Source: Natrinema mahii (GTDB lineage: Archaea > Halobacteriota > Halobacteria > Halobacteriales > Natrialbaceae). From it: a stretch of 64,000 nt of DNA. Made by a program: the position numbers and the translations under genes. The notes beneath the pieces are model-generated. The model did no database searches and was not told the DNA's origin. It saw only the letters and a list, made by a program, of their open reading frames with translations. The stretch lies in assembly GCA_000690595.2 (NCBI GenBank), contig JHUT02000009.1, positions 62,001 to 126,000 on the forward strand, given 5' to 3'. Below, piece by piece: positions 44,377 to 54,113 of this stretch; position 1 is the stretch's first letter, and each line of letters opens with the position of its first letter.

Positions 44377-44646
44377 CTACGCGCCGGCCGACTCGAGGGC
44401 GTCCTCGATGTCGTCGCGCTGGGTGACGCCGACGAAGCGCTCGACGATGCCGTCGTCGTTCTCGATGATCAGGGTCGGGAGCGAGCGAACCTGGTACTCG
44501 TTGGCGACGTCCTGTTGTTCGTCGACGTTTACCTTCTCGACTTCGAATCGGCCCTCCCAGTCGTCCTCGAGCTCCTCGAGGATCGGGTCCTGGGTCTTGC
44601 AGGGGCCACACCAGTCCGCGTAGAAATCCTTCAGTGTGACAGTCAT
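44377..44646 (-). CDS. Thioredoxin-like protein
   Basis: This 89-residue protein has the active site FYADWCGPCKTQDP and the cis-proline turn VRSLPTLIIEN, with the C-terminal helix THR-type end DDIEDALESAGA. It is a short soluble thioredoxin. MTVTLKDF was taken as start; an upstream ATG would add 15 residues of poor fit. Confidence 0.92.
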   Translation of the reverse strand: MTVTLKDFYADWCGPCKTQDPILEELEDDWEGRFEVEKVNVDEQQDVANEYQVRSLPTLIIENDDGIVERFVGVTQRDDIEDALESAGA

Positions 44647-44855
44647 GCGGTCATCGCTAGTTGCCACGCGCCGCGCATAAGGGTTTCCCACCGACAGCCG
44701 ATTGCCGGGATCGGTGACGCGGGCGAGGACGACACCGGCCGGAACCGGAGCAGGCAGCCGCCGAGAGACGGAATCCCTCCCTCGAGCGAACCCGCCCGAA
44801 AGCGCGGGCCGGAGTCGGTCGAAAGGTTTAGTTCCGGGGGGACATAGGAACGGGT

Positions 44856-45017
44856 ATGGACAAAGGACAGAACACCGGCGGGCTGATGTCCAGTGCCGGA
44901 TTGGTCCGGTACTTCGACTCCGAGGACTCGAACGCCATCCGAATCGACCCGAAGACGGTCATCGCCTTCGGCGTCATGCTGGGCGTCGTGGTCCAGCTGC
45001 TGACGCTGGTCTCGTAA
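44856..45017 (+). CDS. secG: Preprotein translocase subunit Sec61 beta
   Basis: This 53-residue protein ([20 protein letters not shown]) has a short cytoplasmic N-terminus with the conserved [13 protein letters not shown] pattern and one C-terminal helix ([20 protein letters not shown]). It is the small beta subunit of the archaeal Sec translocon. A TATA-like GGTTTAG at 44825-44831 is 25-30 nt before the ATG, predicting a leaderless gene. Too short for many gene finders. Confidence 0.9.
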   Translation: MDKGQNTGGLMSSAGLVRYFDSEDSNAIRIDPKTVIAFGVMLGVVVQLLTLVS

Positions 45018-45131
45018 CGCCGCCGCTTTCTTTCAGCACCGCCTCGAGTAGCCACAGCGCTGTCGGAACCCCTCGCGGACGGGACGCGATCGGCCACGGT
45101 GGCCACGCTGGGATCGGCAGCCGGGCGATCG

Positions 45132-46202
45132 CTACCGCTGGGAGTCGCGGAGGATCAGCGGTTCGATGGCGAGCGTTCGCTTGGCGACGGTCACGATTCG
45201 GATGACGTAGGCCGCGAACAGCAGAAACGGCACGAGCGTCACCGTAAACGCCGCGCCGATCGCCCACGTGACGTTCGCCACGCCGAGCGTTCTCCCGGGG
45301 AACGTGCCCGCGTCGACGACGGTAAGCATGACGCCGGCGACGACCAGCGCCGGAACCGCCGCGTAGAGGATCATCTGTGAGAGCGTGACGAGTTCCCACT
45401 CGAAGTACAGCGTCTTGACGTGTTCTCGCGCCGGCCCGAACAGGCTGAGCGACGTCTTCAGCTCCTCCAGATCGGACAGCGATTCGTCGCTCAGGCTGTC
45501 TTCGAACTCGTTGGTGATCCGTTCGACCTGGAAAATTTTCCAGCCGTAGTTGAAGTTCAGCGCGGCGAACAGGACGTCGAAGCTCCCGAACTTTGCGTCC
45601 TCGAGCTGATCGATGACCAGTTCGGCGTTGCCCACGAGGCTGTCGGTGAACTCGTCGACCTCCGCGCGGAGTCGATCGTCGTCGGTGTCGGCGACACTGT
45701 CGCGAAGCGTCTTCGCCCGCAGTTCGGCCACGAAGACGAGCTGGCGGAGGAACTCCGACGGATCCGCCGGACTGGGCGACCCGATGAGTTCCTCGGTGTA
45801 ATCGCGGAAGTCCATCGCGTTCTCCATCCGGTCGCGCTGGTCGCCGAGCGGACCGTTCTCCTGGGAGAGGACCAGCTGGCCGATAGTGACGACAAGCGTG
45901 GTCCCGGTGATGATCGCCCCGATCATCGTCGAGAACATCGTCTCGATGGTGTCGCCGGTCTGCAGCTGTGGGTACAGGGGCGACGGCGTGAGGGTGACAA
46001 ACGCCACGAAGGAGACGAACACGCCGAGCGCCAGGACGGCGGTCACCTGCAGCCGAGAGGCACCGAGCAGGAGCCAGAGTTTGAGCCGACTTTCGCCGGC
46101 GCGTTCGCGCATCGTGTTCGCCGTTCCGATGTCGGAGTCGCCGGCCGTCTCGACGTCGGAGTCGTCGGCCATTCCGTTGTCGGCGTCATCGGTGCCGGTC
46201 AC
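45132..46202 (-). CDS. Predicted four-helix membrane protein, unknown
   Basis: This protein of 356 residues (or 346 if ATG at 46172 is used) has an acidic N-terminus, helices at about 53-72, 88-112, 272-292 and 305-330, and a long extramembrane loop between about 115 and 270 rich in Asp/Glu. I recognise no family. GTG at 46202 is 7 nt after the stop of the DUF4177 gene on the same strand, so the two are probably co-transcribed. Confidence 0.78.
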   Translation of the reverse strand: MTGTDDADNGMADDSDVETAGDSDIGTANTMRERAGESRLKLWLLLGASRLQVTAVLALGVFVSFVAFVTLTPSPLYPQLQTGDTIETMFSTMIGAIITGTTLVVTIGQLVLSQENGPLGDQRDRMENAMDFRDYTEELIGSPSPADPSEFLRQLVFVAELRAKTLRDSVADTDDDRLRAEVDEFTDSLVGNAELVIDQLEDAKFGSFDVLFAALNFNYGWKIFQVERITNEFEDSLSDESLSDLEELKTSLSLFGPAREHVKTLYFEWELVTLSQMILYAAVPALVVAGVMLTVVDAGTFPGRTLGVANVTWAIGAAFTVTLVPFLLFAAYVIRIVTVAKRTLAIEPLILRDSQR

Positions 46203-46208
46203 GGCGAC

Positions 46209-46424
46209 TCACCCGTCATCGGCACCGGTAGTCGTCTCGGCGGGGCGTTTGAATACCAGATACTTGGTCCCGCCACCCGTATAGTCGATCGTCTCGACGA
46301 GTTCCCAGCCGTCAGCGCCGTACTCGTTCAGCGCCGCTTGCGGGTCCTCGGCCTCCTTTTTCGTTTCGCCGCGGGGCGGCCTGAGCGTCCTGTACTCCCA
46401 TCGACGCGCGTCGGATCGGCTCAT
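46209..46424 (-). CDS. DUF4177 domain protein
   Basis: This 71-residue protein consists of one DUF4177 domain: RRWEYRTLRPPRG, then ALNEYGADGWELVETIDY and KYLVFKR. The domain is found in small bacterial and archaeal proteins with no known function. MSRSDARRWEY is the start; an upstream Met would add 16 residues of weak fit. It precedes the membrane-protein gene. Confidence 0.85.
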   Translation of the reverse strand: MSRSDARRWEYRTLRPPRGETKKEAEDPQAALNEYGADGWELVETIDYTGGGTKYLVFKRPAETTTGADDG

Positions 46425-46547
46425 CTCCGGTTCGTCACACGTGTCCGAGGGCAGTAAGGATGTGGCAGACATGTCACGATCGATCGAAGCCGACGCCGCC
46501 GAGTCGGTGGCGCGACGTTTTTGACGCCCCCCTCCGTAGCCGCGGCT

Positions 46548-47165
46548 ATGTCACTGACTGCGGGCGTCGTCGCGGTCCAGGGCGACGTCGAGGAACACGC
46601 GGCTGCCATCGAGCGCGCCGCCGCGGCCCGCGACCGCGAGGTCGCGGTCCGCGAGATTCGTGAGTCGGGGCTCGTCCCCGACTGCGACCTGCTGGCGATG
46701 CCCGGCGGCGAATCGACCACGATATCACGGCTGATCCGCGACGAGGGGATCGCCCCCGAGATCCGGAACCACGTCGCCGCCGGCAAACCGCTACTGGCGA
46801 CCTGTGCCGGCCTGATCGTCGCCTCGAGCGACCCCAACGACGACCGGGTCGACCAGCTCGACCTGCTCGACGTGGGCGTCGAGCGCAACGCCTTCGGCCG
46901 GCAGAAAGACAGCTTCGAAGCGCCCCTCGAGGTCGACGGGCTCGACGATCCCTACCCGGCGGTGTTCATCCGCGCGCCGGCCATCGATTCGGTCGGCGAC
47001 GCCGAGGTCCTGGCCACGTGGGACGACCGGCCGGTCGCCGTCAGACAGGGGTCGGTCGTCGGCACGTCGTTCCATCCGGAACTGACCCCCGACAGTCGGA
47101 TTCACGGGCTGGCCTTCTTCGAGAACGAGGCCGCGGCGGTGCCGGACGTCGAGAGTTCGCGGTAG
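46548..47165 (+). CDS. pdxT: Pyridoxal 5'-phosphate synthase glutaminase subunit
   Basis: This 205-residue class I glutaminase supplies ammonia to PdxS for vitamin B6 synthesis. The nucleophile Cys lies in LLATCAGLIV, GVVAVQGDVEEH is the N-terminal block, MPGGESTTI is the substrate loop, and GTSFHPEL holds the catalytic His-Glu. PdxS is not in the window. MSLTAGVVAVQG is the family start. Confidence 0.95.
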   Translation: MSLTAGVVAVQGDVEEHAAAIERAAAARDREVAVREIRESGLVPDCDLLAMPGGESTTISRLIRDEGIAPEIRNHVAAGKPLLATCAGLIVASSDPNDDRVDQLDLLDVGVERNAFGRQKDSFEAPLEVDGLDDPYPAVFIRAPAIDSVGDAEVLATWDDRPVAVRQGSVVGTSFHPELTPDSRIHGLAFFENEAAAVPDVESSR

Positions 47166-47264
47166 CCCCCGAGTTCCGGTCGCGCACCTGTCCGCCGTCG
47201 ACGGTCCCGCGTGCATGCATTCGCGACCGGACCTGTTTTCTCCCTCCTGCCCGAGGGTAGGGGT

Positions 47265-47732
47265 ATGCAGGCATCTATCGACGCGGTTCGGGTCGCGGGG
47301 ACCCCCGAGGGACCGGTCCCGGTCGTCGTCCTCGCCGTCGAGGGCGAAGACGACGTCGTCCCGATCTTCATCGGGTTCAACGAGGCGACCAGCATCGCCC
47401 GCGGGCTCGAGGCCGAGGACATCGGGCGGCCGCTGACCCACGACCTCCTGTTGGACGTCATGGAGGAACTGGGCAGCCGGATCGACCGCGTCGTCGTCAC
47501 CGAGATCGAACAACGCGAGAGCGGGCGGGGCGGGACCTACATCGCCGACCTCCACCTCGAGACACCACGGGGGGAGACGGTCGTCGATGCCCGGCCGAGC
47601 GACTCGCTTGCGCTTGCGGCCCGGACCGACGCCGGCATCGAGATCACCGAGGACGTGTTCGCGGACAGCCGAGACGACAGGGCAAAGTTCGCCGACCTCG
47701 AAGACATCCGCAACGTGTCGGGTGAATTCTAG
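47265..47732 (+). CDS. Bifunctional-nuclease (BFN) domain protein
   Basis: This 155-residue protein consists of one BFN domain: VVVLAVEGEDDVVPIFIGFNEATSIARGLE, RPLTHDLLLDVMEELG and DARPSDSLALAARTDAGIEI. The domain was named for nuclease activity in plants; its action in archaea is unproven. It is followed with no gap by hisE (stop TAG, then ATG), so the two are one transcript. Confidence 0.9.
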   Translation: MQASIDAVRVAGTPEGPVPVVVLAVEGEDDVVPIFIGFNEATSIARGLEAEDIGRPLTHDLLLDVMEELGSRIDRVVVTEIEQRESGRGGTYIADLHLETPRGETVVDARPSDSLALAARTDAGIEITEDVFADSRDDRAKFADLEDIRNVSGEF

Positions 47733-48017
47733 ATGGACGACGTACTCGAGGAGCTGTTCGCCGTGATCGAAGACCGGAAAGAGACGCTGCCCGAGGACTC
47801 CTACACCGCCTCGCTGTTTACCCACGAGAAGGGCGAGAACGCGGTCCTGGAGAAACTCGGCGAGGAGACGACCGAACTCGTGTTGGCCGCGAAAGACGAC
47901 GATCACGAGGAAATCGCCCACGAGAGCGCCGATATCGTCTATCACCTGCTGGTCCTGCTGGCGATGAAGGACGTGGAACTGTCGGACCTCGAGGCCGAAC
48001 TCGAGGCGCGTCGCTGA
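47733..48017 (+). CDS. hisE: Phosphoribosyl-ATP diphosphatase
   Basis: This 94-residue enzyme hydrolyses phosphoribosyl-ATP to phosphoribosyl-AMP, the second step of histidine synthesis. The MazG-like helical pattern GEETTELVLAAKDDDHEEIAHESADIVYHLLVLL carries the metal-binding acids. Size is typical of a stand-alone HisE. Its ATG directly follows the stop of the BFN gene. Other his genes are not in the window. Confidence 0.93.
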   Translation: MDDVLEELFAVIEDRKETLPEDSYTASLFTHEKGENAVLEKLGEETTELVLAAKDDDHEEIAHESADIVYHLLVLLAMKDVELSDLEAELEARR

Positions 48018-48103
48018 CCGCGTAGCGTCGGTCCCGACGGCTGTGGGACTGCTTGCAGTCGCCGAACACAAATTCTTCCATCCGCGTGGCGTCCGTCCCG
48101 GTG

Positions 48104-48457
48104 ATGGCGCTTCAACAACTCCGAAACGCGCACTCGGACGATCAGATGCAGGCGTGTATCGACCACTGCCTCGAGGCCGCGCAGGTCTGTGAGTGGTGTG
48201 CCGACGCCTGTGCAGGCGAGGGCGAGGACATGGCCCGCTGTATCCGGCTCTGCCGGGACGTGGCCGACATCGCCTCGCTGCACGCCCGGTTTATGGCCCG
48301 CAACTCCGGCTACCACGGAGAGCTGGGCGAGCTCTGTGCGGACCTCTGTGAGGAGTGTGCCAAGGAGTGCGAACAGCACGACCACGACCACTGTCAGGCC
48401 TGTGCGGAAATCCTGCCGGAGTGTGCCGAGAGCTGCCGAGAGATGGCCGCGGCCTGA
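48104..48457 (+). CDS. Cysteine-rich four-helix copper-storage-like protein
   Basis: This 117-residue protein has about 15 cysteines, most in helical CxxxC or CxxC spacing: MQACIDHCLEAAQVCEWCADAC, CIRLCRDV, CADLCEECAKECEQH and CQACAEILPECAESC. This is the pattern of DUF326/Csp proteins, whose four-helix bundle binds many Cu(I) ions. No signal peptide is present, so it would act in the cytoplasm. Confidence 0.88.
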   Translation: MALQQLRNAHSDDQMQACIDHCLEAAQVCEWCADACAGEGEDMARCIRLCRDVADIASLHARFMARNSGYHGELGELCADLCEECAKECEQHDHDHCQACAEILPECAESCREMAAA

Positions 48458-48477
48458 CGGAGACTCGAGACGGGTTT

Positions 48478-48849
48478 TTATGTCCTGACCGCGGCTCCGA
48501 CGACGCCGGCGATCGCGCTCTCGATGGCCATCACGAGCGAGACGGCGACGGCCAGCGCGAAGATGCCGATCCCGGCCGCACCGGAGATCGCGCCGCCGAC
48601 GGGGCCAAGCGCCAACCCGGCGATGCCGACGGCGACGCCGATCAACAGGCCGCCGATGATCCCGCCCAGCGCGCCGGCAAGCAGCCCGTGCCAGAAGCCG
48701 CTGCCGAGCCCGCCACCGGCCATGTAGCCGGCGACGAACCCGCCGGCCAGCCCCGCGGCGATCTGGCCGACCCCCGGCACCACGAGACCGACGATTCCAA
48801 CCACCGTCGCGACGACGAATCCGACGAACACGGCGCGCCAATCAGTCAT
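48478..48849 (-). CDS. DUF5518 membrane protein
   Basis: This 123-residue glycine- and alanine-rich protein has three or four helices (about 5-27, 32-55, 60-85 and 95-118), with the pattern MTDWRAVFVGFVVATVVG and VAGYMAGGGLGSGFWHGLLAG of the haloarchaeal DUF5518 family. Its function is unknown. It is convergent with the Csp-like gene. Confidence 0.82.
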   Translation of the reverse strand: MTDWRAVFVGFVVATVVGIVGLVVPGVGQIAAGLAGGFVAGYMAGGGLGSGFWHGLLAGALGGIIGGLLIGVAVGIAGLALGPVGGAISGAAGIGIFALAVAVSLVMAIESAIAGVVGAAVRT

Positions 48850-48931
48850 GGCTCCCCGTAGGCGGGCGGCAGGGATAAGCTGACGGCGGCCAACGAACGC
48901 CCTTTTATGGTCGCGGCTCCTACTGCTGCCC

Positions 48932-49918
48932 ATGATTTTCGAAGACCTTCCGACGACGCCCACGTCGGAAGAGTTGATCGACAAGGCGTTCTCGCGGGCG
49001 GCGCGGGCCGGCAAGGCCAAGGGCGGCCTCGAGGCCCAGCAGTCGATGCTCCAGACGGCGGCGAACATCATCTCGGACAACTTAGAGAACGTGGTGACCG
49101 CGTGGCCGGACTTCGAGTACGACGCTCACCCGTTCTACTACGAGCTGGCGGACGCGATCGTCGACGTCGACCGGCTCCGGCAGGCGCTGTCGGAAGTGAT
49201 GTGGGCCAGCCGGAAGGCCCGCAAGATCCACGAGGAGTACCAGCCGCGGCTGCGCAAGACCGACGTTGACACCGCGCGCAAGCACCGGAAACAGGCCTTC
49301 GCCCGGCTGGCCGACATCGTCGAGCAGGTCGAGGACCACCTGCTCTACATCAACGAGTCGCGCAATGACCTGCGGGACCTGCCCGAGATCAACCCCGACG
49401 AGCCGACGATCGTCGTCGCCGGCTACCCCAACGTCGGCAAGTCCTCGTTCGTCAACGACGTCACCAGCGCCCGCGGCGAGACCGCCTCCTACCCGTTCAC
49501 GACGAAGGGGATCGGTGTTGGCCACTTCGAACGGGACCACATCCGCTACCAGATCGTCGACACGCCCGGCCTGCTCGACCGGCCGCCGGAAGAACGCAAC
49601 GAGATCGAGTCCCAGGCGGTCAGCGCCATCGAACACCTCGCGGACTGCATGCTCGTCATGCTCGATCCCTCGGGGGAGTGTGGCTACCCGATCGGCTCGC
49701 AACTCGAGCTACGGGACGCGATCGCGGCCCGATTCGAGGAGATCCCCGTCCTCACGATCGCGAACAAGATCGACCGGAAAGAGGTCTGGAACGCGTCGCT
49801 CGAGGACCTCGGCGCCGACTACACCATGAGCGTCGAGACCGGCGACGACGTCGAGACGGTACTCGACGCCGCCGTCGCGGCCATCGATTACGAGCCCGAA
49901 CTGCCGTTCGACGAGTAA
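48932..49918 (+). CDS. Nog1-family GTPase, ribosome-assembly factor
   Basis: This 328-residue GTPase has an N-terminal helical region (1-155) typical of Nog1, then G1 GYPNVGKSSFVN, G3 DTPGLLDRP, G4 NKID and G5 region SVETGD. The Nog1 helical domain binds the large ribosomal subunit during maturation. It is monocistronic, with a TATA-like TTTTATGG at 48903-48910. Confidence 0.95.
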   Translation: MIFEDLPTTPTSEELIDKAFSRAARAGKAKGGLEAQQSMLQTAANIISDNLENVVTAWPDFEYDAHPFYYELADAIVDVDRLRQALSEVMWASRKARKIHEEYQPRLRKTDVDTARKHRKQAFARLADIVEQVEDHLLYINESRNDLRDLPEINPDEPTIVVAGYPNVGKSSFVNDVTSARGETASYPFTTKGIGVGHFERDHIRYQIVDTPGLLDRPPEERNEIESQAVSAIEHLADCMLVMLDPSGECGYPIGSQLELRDAIAARFEEIPVLTIANKIDRKEVWNASLEDLGADYTMSVETGDDVETVLDAAVAAIDYEPELPFDE

Positions 49919-49975
49919 CGCGAAAACCGTTTTTCGGCCGCCCGACTCCCGATTCGAGGGGCGCAAGCGAGGTGT

Positions 49976-51277
49976 TCAGCCGGTGCCGCGCTCGGTGACC
50001 TCGACGTACCTGATCTCGAGGCCCACGGAGCCGTCGGCGTGGTCGTTGATCCGCTCGTGGAGGGTATCGGCCAATGCGGGCGCGGACTCGCCGGGCGGCC
50101 CGCCGATCGTGACGATCACCCGCTCGGGGTTCCGGAACGGGTAATTATCGTCCATCACGACTTCGAACTCGAGGAGGTGATAGTCCTCGTACTGGGACTG
50201 CGAGAGGGCCTGCTCGACTTCGTCGCGGGCGTCCTCTTCGAAGTTCCCCGACTCGTAGGAGGCGTAGGTGATGCCCCCGAGAAAGACGGCGAAGACGAGG
50301 ACGATGACGACGAGCCCGGCGATCCGTTTGCGGAGGCGCTGTTCGGTCTCGCCGAGCGAGAACAGGCTCTCGGGACGGTAGCCGGCATACCACAGCGTCA
50401 CCAGCCCGGCGAGATTGACCGACAGCAGATTGACCAACACGAGTACCGTCGCGCCGATCGCGGAGGTCGGCTGGCCCCAGGCGATGGCGATGCCCGCGAC
50501 GCCAGCCGGCGGGATCAACGCCGCCGCGATCATCACGCCGACCAGCGCGACCGCGGTCCCCGTCGCGATGCTGACGACGCCCGCGACGCCGGCTCCGAGC
50601 GCGATCGCCAGCGACAGCAGGTCCGGCGCGAGCCGCTCGGAGATCTCGCCGACGCTCGAGAGGACGAGATCCGGCGGCACGATGTTCAGCGACCGCACGA
50701 CCAGCGCGAAGATCGCCGCGGCCACGATCGCGACGACGACGCCGATGAACTGGTAGGTGACGCTCTCGACGAACATGTCCTCGTCGTCGATCACCGTGCC
50801 GACGCTCGCGCCGAGCGCCGGTCCGATCAGGGGCGCGATCACCATCGAGCCGACGACGACCGCCGGCGAGTCGAGCAAGAGCCCGGCGGTCGCGACGACG
50901 GCGCTGATGATCGTCATCACCACGTAGACGGGAAAGCTCGGCGTCAGATCGTCGGCTTCGGCCTGCAGCTCCTGGCGGGAGATGCGGTCCGAACCGACGT
51001 CGCCGTTCTCGTACTCGTCACGCAGCGCCTGAAACCGCCTCGAAACGACCGTCTCGGCGTCGACGACGACGGTGTAGGCGTCATCGTCGATCCCCGCGTC
51101 CTGAATCTCGTCTAACACCGGCTCGACGGCCGCGTCCGGCAGCGGGAAGTACATGACCCCAGTGTACGACCGGCTGCTGGTCTCGTCGGTCACGACGTAG
51201 TCGATCCCCCGCTCGTCGAGGATCGCGAGGATCGTCTCCCGCTTGCCCGTCGGAATCGTCAACTGTACGAGCCGCAC
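49976..51277 (-). CDS. DUF389/TIGR00341 membrane protein
   Basis: This 433-residue protein has an N-terminal soluble part of about 135 residues ([20 protein letters not shown] start), then about six helices with the family pattern [23 protein letters not shown] and [22 protein letters not shown], and a C-terminal soluble domain ([16 protein letters not shown]). The family is of unknown function. GTG at 51277 was chosen because the family begins VRLVQLTIP; the upstream extension is alanine-rich and not conserved. Confidence 0.85.
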   Translation of the reverse strand: MRLVQLTIPTGKRETILAILDERGIDYVVTDETSSRSYTGVMYFPLPDAAVEPVLDEIQDAGIDDDAYTVVVDAETVVSRRFQALRDEYENGDVGSDRISRQELQAEADDLTPSFPVYVVMTIISAVVATAGLLLDSPAVVVGSMVIAPLIGPALGASVGTVIDDEDMFVESVTYQFIGVVVAIVAAAIFALVVRSLNIVPPDLVLSSVGEISERLAPDLLSLAIALGAGVAGVVSIATGTAVALVGVMIAAALIPPAGVAGIAIAWGQPTSAIGATVLVLVNLLSVNLAGLVTLWYAGYRPESLFSLGETEQRLRKRIAGLVVIVLVFAVFLGGITYASYESGNFEEDARDEVEQALSQSQYEDYHLLEFEVVMDDNYPFRNPERVIVTIGGPPGESAPALADTLHERINDHADGSVGLEIRYVEVTERGTG

Positions 51278-51405
51278 GGGAGGTCCTGACGAACCCCGGG
51301 CCCATAACTCCGGGGCATTCCGTCCCATTCCGTCGGTCGGATCGGGCGCGAGCGACGCCGCGATCGCCGCGAAAGACTGTTGTAGGACAGCCAACAACTG
51401 CCCGT

Positions 51406-51879
51406 ATGAAGCGACGAACGGCCCTCCCGCTCGGCATCGTCATGCTCGGGCTGGGCAGTGCGTATCTCGCTGCGTTCGGGCCGCAAGTTCTCACCGGACC
51501 GTTCACCGGGGCTCTCTTGGCCGGCTTCGTCCTCGCGGCGATTCTCATGATCGTCGGTGGGCTCGTCGGCTCGGTTCCGGTTGGCGACCGAACGATTCCG
51601 TGGAACGCCTTCGTCGGCATCGGCGACGTCCTCCTCGCGGCCGTCGTCACGCTCTCGGCGATCCGATCCGCAATCGTCGTCGGCGACACGGTATCGTGGG
51701 TCTTCGCCGCGGCGATGCTTGTCGGGGGATCGTCGATCGCCTGGTTCGGCGTCCAGACCGTCCGCGACAGCCGCCACGTCGACCTCGAGGCGACCCCCTC
51801 GAGCCGGCGCGTCGTCGCGATCGCCGCCCTCGTCGCCGTCTCGGTCGCCGTCGGTGCGCTCGTGGCGACGGGCCCGTAG
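51406..51879 (+). CDS. Five-helix membrane protein, unknown
   Basis: This 157-residue protein has hydrophobic segments at about 8-28, 33-55, 67-85, 95-115 and 135-153. It begins [10 protein letters not shown]. No family is recognised. It is divergently transcribed from the DUF389 gene 128 nt away and lies just before engB on the same strand. Confidence 0.72.
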   Translation: MKRRTALPLGIVMLGLGSAYLAAFGPQVLTGPFTGALLAGFVLAAILMIVGGLVGSVPVGDRTIPWNAFVGIGDVLLAAVVTLSAIRSAIVVGDTVSWVFAAAMLVGGSSIAWFGVQTVRDSRHVDLEATPSSRRVVAIAALVAVSVAVGALVATGP

Positions 51880-51974
51880 GTCCCGCGCTCGAGGGGGCCG
51901 TGACGGCAGCCAGCACGCGAGCGGCCGGGCCCAGTTACAACGCGTATAAAGGTCCCACCGCCCTACCGAACCGT

Positions 51975-52598
51975 ATGATCGACTTCGATACGCGACCGAA
52001 CCGGGACGCCGAGGTGGCCCTCGTCGGTCGCTCGAACGTGGGCAAGTCAACGCTCATGCGCGAGCTGACCGGCCACAGCTTCGACACCGGCGGCAAGCCC
52101 GGCGTCACCCGCTCGCCCAACCACTACGACTGGGCCCCCGAGGACTTCGTCATCACCGACCTCCCCGGCTTCGGCTTCATGAGCGGCGTCGACGAGGACC
52201 TCCGCGAGGAGATCAAAACCGAGATCGTCCACTACTTAGAGGAGTACGCCGACAACATCCTCGTCGCCGTGCTGGTCGTCGACGGCAAGAGCGTCATCGA
52301 CATCATCGACCGCCACTCCGGCCCCGACGAGATCCCCTACGACGTCGAGATGTTTCACTTCCTGCGCGAGCTCGATATCCCCACCGTCGTCGCCGTCAAC
52401 AAGATGGACAAGGTCGACGACGATGACGAGCGCCTCGACGCCCTCTGTGACCGGCTCGGGCTCTACCCGCCGTGGAAACAGTGGCAGGAGACCATCGCCC
52501 CCATCAGCGCGAAGAAGGGCCAGCTCGAGCCGCTCAACGAGGCCGTCCGGAGCCAGCTCCACGAGCAACAACGGGACGATCTGTTCAAGTTCTTCTAA
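51975..52598 (+). CDS. engB: EngB-type GTP-binding protein
   Basis: This 207-residue TRAFAC GTPase has G1 [10 protein letters not shown]3 DLPGFGFM and G4 NKMD with a C-terminal [11 protein letters not shown]. EngB/YsxC proteins help ribosome assembly in bacteria; archaeal members are common. TATA-like GTATAAAGG at 51946-51954 lies 25 nt before the ATG, predicting a leaderless mRNA. A strong hairpin follows the stop codon. Confidence 0.93.
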   Translation: MIDFDTRPNRDAEVALVGRSNVGKSTLMRELTGHSFDTGGKPGVTRSPNHYDWAPEDFVITDLPGFGFMSGVDEDLREEIKTEIVHYLEEYADNILVAVLVVDGKSVIDIIDRHSGPDEIPYDVEMFHFLRELDIPTVVAVNKMDKVDDDDERLDALCDRLGLYPPWKQWQETIAPISAKKGQLEPLNEAVRSQLHEQQRDDLFKFF

Positions 52599-52675
52599 CG
52601 AAATTTTGCTCTGCGTTCTGAGCGGACGGATGCGCCGACAGCGCATCCGTCCGCTCGTCACTCGGCAAAATTTCG
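52599..52675. terminator. Nested inverted repeats after engB
   Basis: A perfect 16-bp stem (52620-52635 with 52641-52656, loop CGACA) lies inside an 11-bp outer repeat (CGAAATTTTGC at 52599-52609 and GCAAAATTTCG at 52665-52675). This directly follows the engB stop. It could end transcripts from engB and the opposite-strand dehydrogenase, or be a mobile repeat; no T-tract is present. Confidence 0.55.
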
Positions 52676-52856
52676 ATCAAAAGCACTCCTCCTTCCCCGC
52701 CAGCCGCGCAAGCGCGGCTTCTGGGTCAGTCGTCGGCCCGCTCGCTCCCTTCGGTCGCTCGCGGTGAGTGTCGGGTAAGCGCCTGCCCTCCCCCGGATCA
52801 CGCGACTCTCGCAGTCGCTCGAGTCGCGCTCTCGGACATCGACCTCGTAATCGCGA

Positions 52857-53786
52857 TCAGACCACGCGGTTGTGGAATTCCTCGCCGGTCTCGAGCCGAT
52901 CGACGTTCTCGCGGACGATGTCGCCGGTGTCCCGGAAGTAGTCGCGGGTGTAGGCGGCACAGTGGGGCGAGACGATGACCTCGTCCATCCCCCACAGCGG
53001 TGAGTCCTCGGGCAGGGGCTCCTCCTCGAAGACGTCCAGGGCGGCTCCCGCGAGTGACTCGGCCTCGAGCGCGTCAATCAGGGCCGGTTCGTCCACGACC
53101 GACCCGCGGGCCACGTTCACGAAATAGGCGTCGTCGCGCATAGCGTCGAACGCCGCGGCGTCGAAGAGGTGACGCGTCTCGTCGGTCAGCGGCACGGTAA
53201 CGATCACGAACTCGACGTCCGCGATCGCCTCGAGCAGGCGGTCGTTGGCGTAAACCTCGTCGAAGCCGGGGACCGGATCGCCCGAGCGCCGGACCCCCCG
53301 CAGGTCCACGCCGAGCGCACCCAGCGTCTCCGCGACGCCCCGCCCGAGGGTGCCGGTCCCGACGACGCAGGCCGTCGAACCCGGCAGGGTAAACGCCGCG
53401 TCCCACTCGGGGCGGTCCCACCGCCGTTCTTGCTGGTTGGCGACGTGGTCGTGGAGCCGTCGCGAAAACGAGAGCAGATAGCCCGCGACCGTCTCGCCGA
53501 CGGTCCGATCGTGGATTCCCGTGCTGTTCGTCAGGACAACACCCGCGTCCCCGAGGGCGTCGAACGGAAACCGATCGACCCCCGCCTGAATCGAGTGGAC
53601 CCAGTCGACCTCGAGGAGGGCCGCGTGGTACTCTAAGGTGACGACCGCGTCGCAGGCGGCGATCCCGTCGTCGTCGATCACCGAGACCGCGACCGGCAGG
53701 TCAGCGAGGTAGTCGGCCAGTTCAGCCGGCGGAAAGACGTCGTCGACGGACTCGTGGATCCCGAGTCGCTCGAGTTCGAGTTCCAT
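52857..53786 (-). CDS. D-2-hydroxyacid dehydrogenase
   Basis: This 309-residue NAD-dependent dehydrogenase has the NAD motif VVGTGTLGRGVAETLG, catalytic Arg in VNVARGSVVDE, Glu in FEEEPLPED and His in VSPHCAAYT. An N-terminal substrate domain with HSIQAGVDRFPFD is typical. The substrate cannot be named (glyoxylate, phosphoglycerate or other). It is preceded by a 327-nt gene-free stretch. Confidence 0.92.
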   Translation of the reverse strand: MELELERLGIHESVDDVFPPAELADYLADLPVAVSVIDDDGIAACDAVVTLEYHAALLEVDWVHSIQAGVDRFPFDALGDAGVVLTNSTGIHDRTVGETVAGYLLSFSRRLHDHVANQQERRWDRPEWDAAFTLPGSTACVVGTGTLGRGVAETLGALGVDLRGVRRSGDPVPGFDEVYANDRLLEAIADVEFVIVTVPLTDETRHLFDAAAFDAMRDDAYFVNVARGSVVDEPALIDALEAESLAGAALDVFEEEPLPEDSPLWGMDEVIVSPHCAAYTRDYFRDTGDIVRENVDRLETGEEFHNRVV

Positions 53787-54113
53787 GGGGCGATCTACGA
53801 ACGAATCCGAATTGAAGGTTTGTACCTCTCCTCAGTAAACGGGGCTCAGTTGGGTTGACTTCTACCTTATACGGTTGTATAAGGATCCGCTGCGTGGTTC
53901 AAGCCCAAGCGATAGGAAATGATGCTCCGCGGAACGAGGTCTACAGATGTATCTATGGTGGTGGAACGATGGTGGCTCAGTGAAAGATTTCATCACAAAG
54001 GGCTAAGCGGGGGTAACTTTCGTCATCGCCACCTAGCGGTCGTAGACCAGCCGTCCGCAAAAACCTCACGGACGAGGGTCCGACGACCGACCGTCACAGC
54101 GAGAACTGACTGA
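53787..54113. other. 327-nt region with no gene recognised
   Basis: The region contains an inverted repeat (CCTTATAC at 53865-53872, GTATAAGG at 53877-53884) about 80 nt upstream of the dehydrogenase start on the minus strand, which may be its promoter or an operator. A 64-codon frame at 53919-54113 does not look like a protein. The middle (53895-54100) has short repeated GGTGG tracts but no tRNA fold that I can see. Confidence 0.4.

Noticed and set aside
53886-53905. GTTCAAGCCC, like a tRNA T-arm
   Set aside because: No matching acceptor stem or anticodon arm can be built around it.
53919-54113. 64-codon frame in the gene-poor stretch
   Set aside because: It has no coding-like pattern, promoter or family resemblance.
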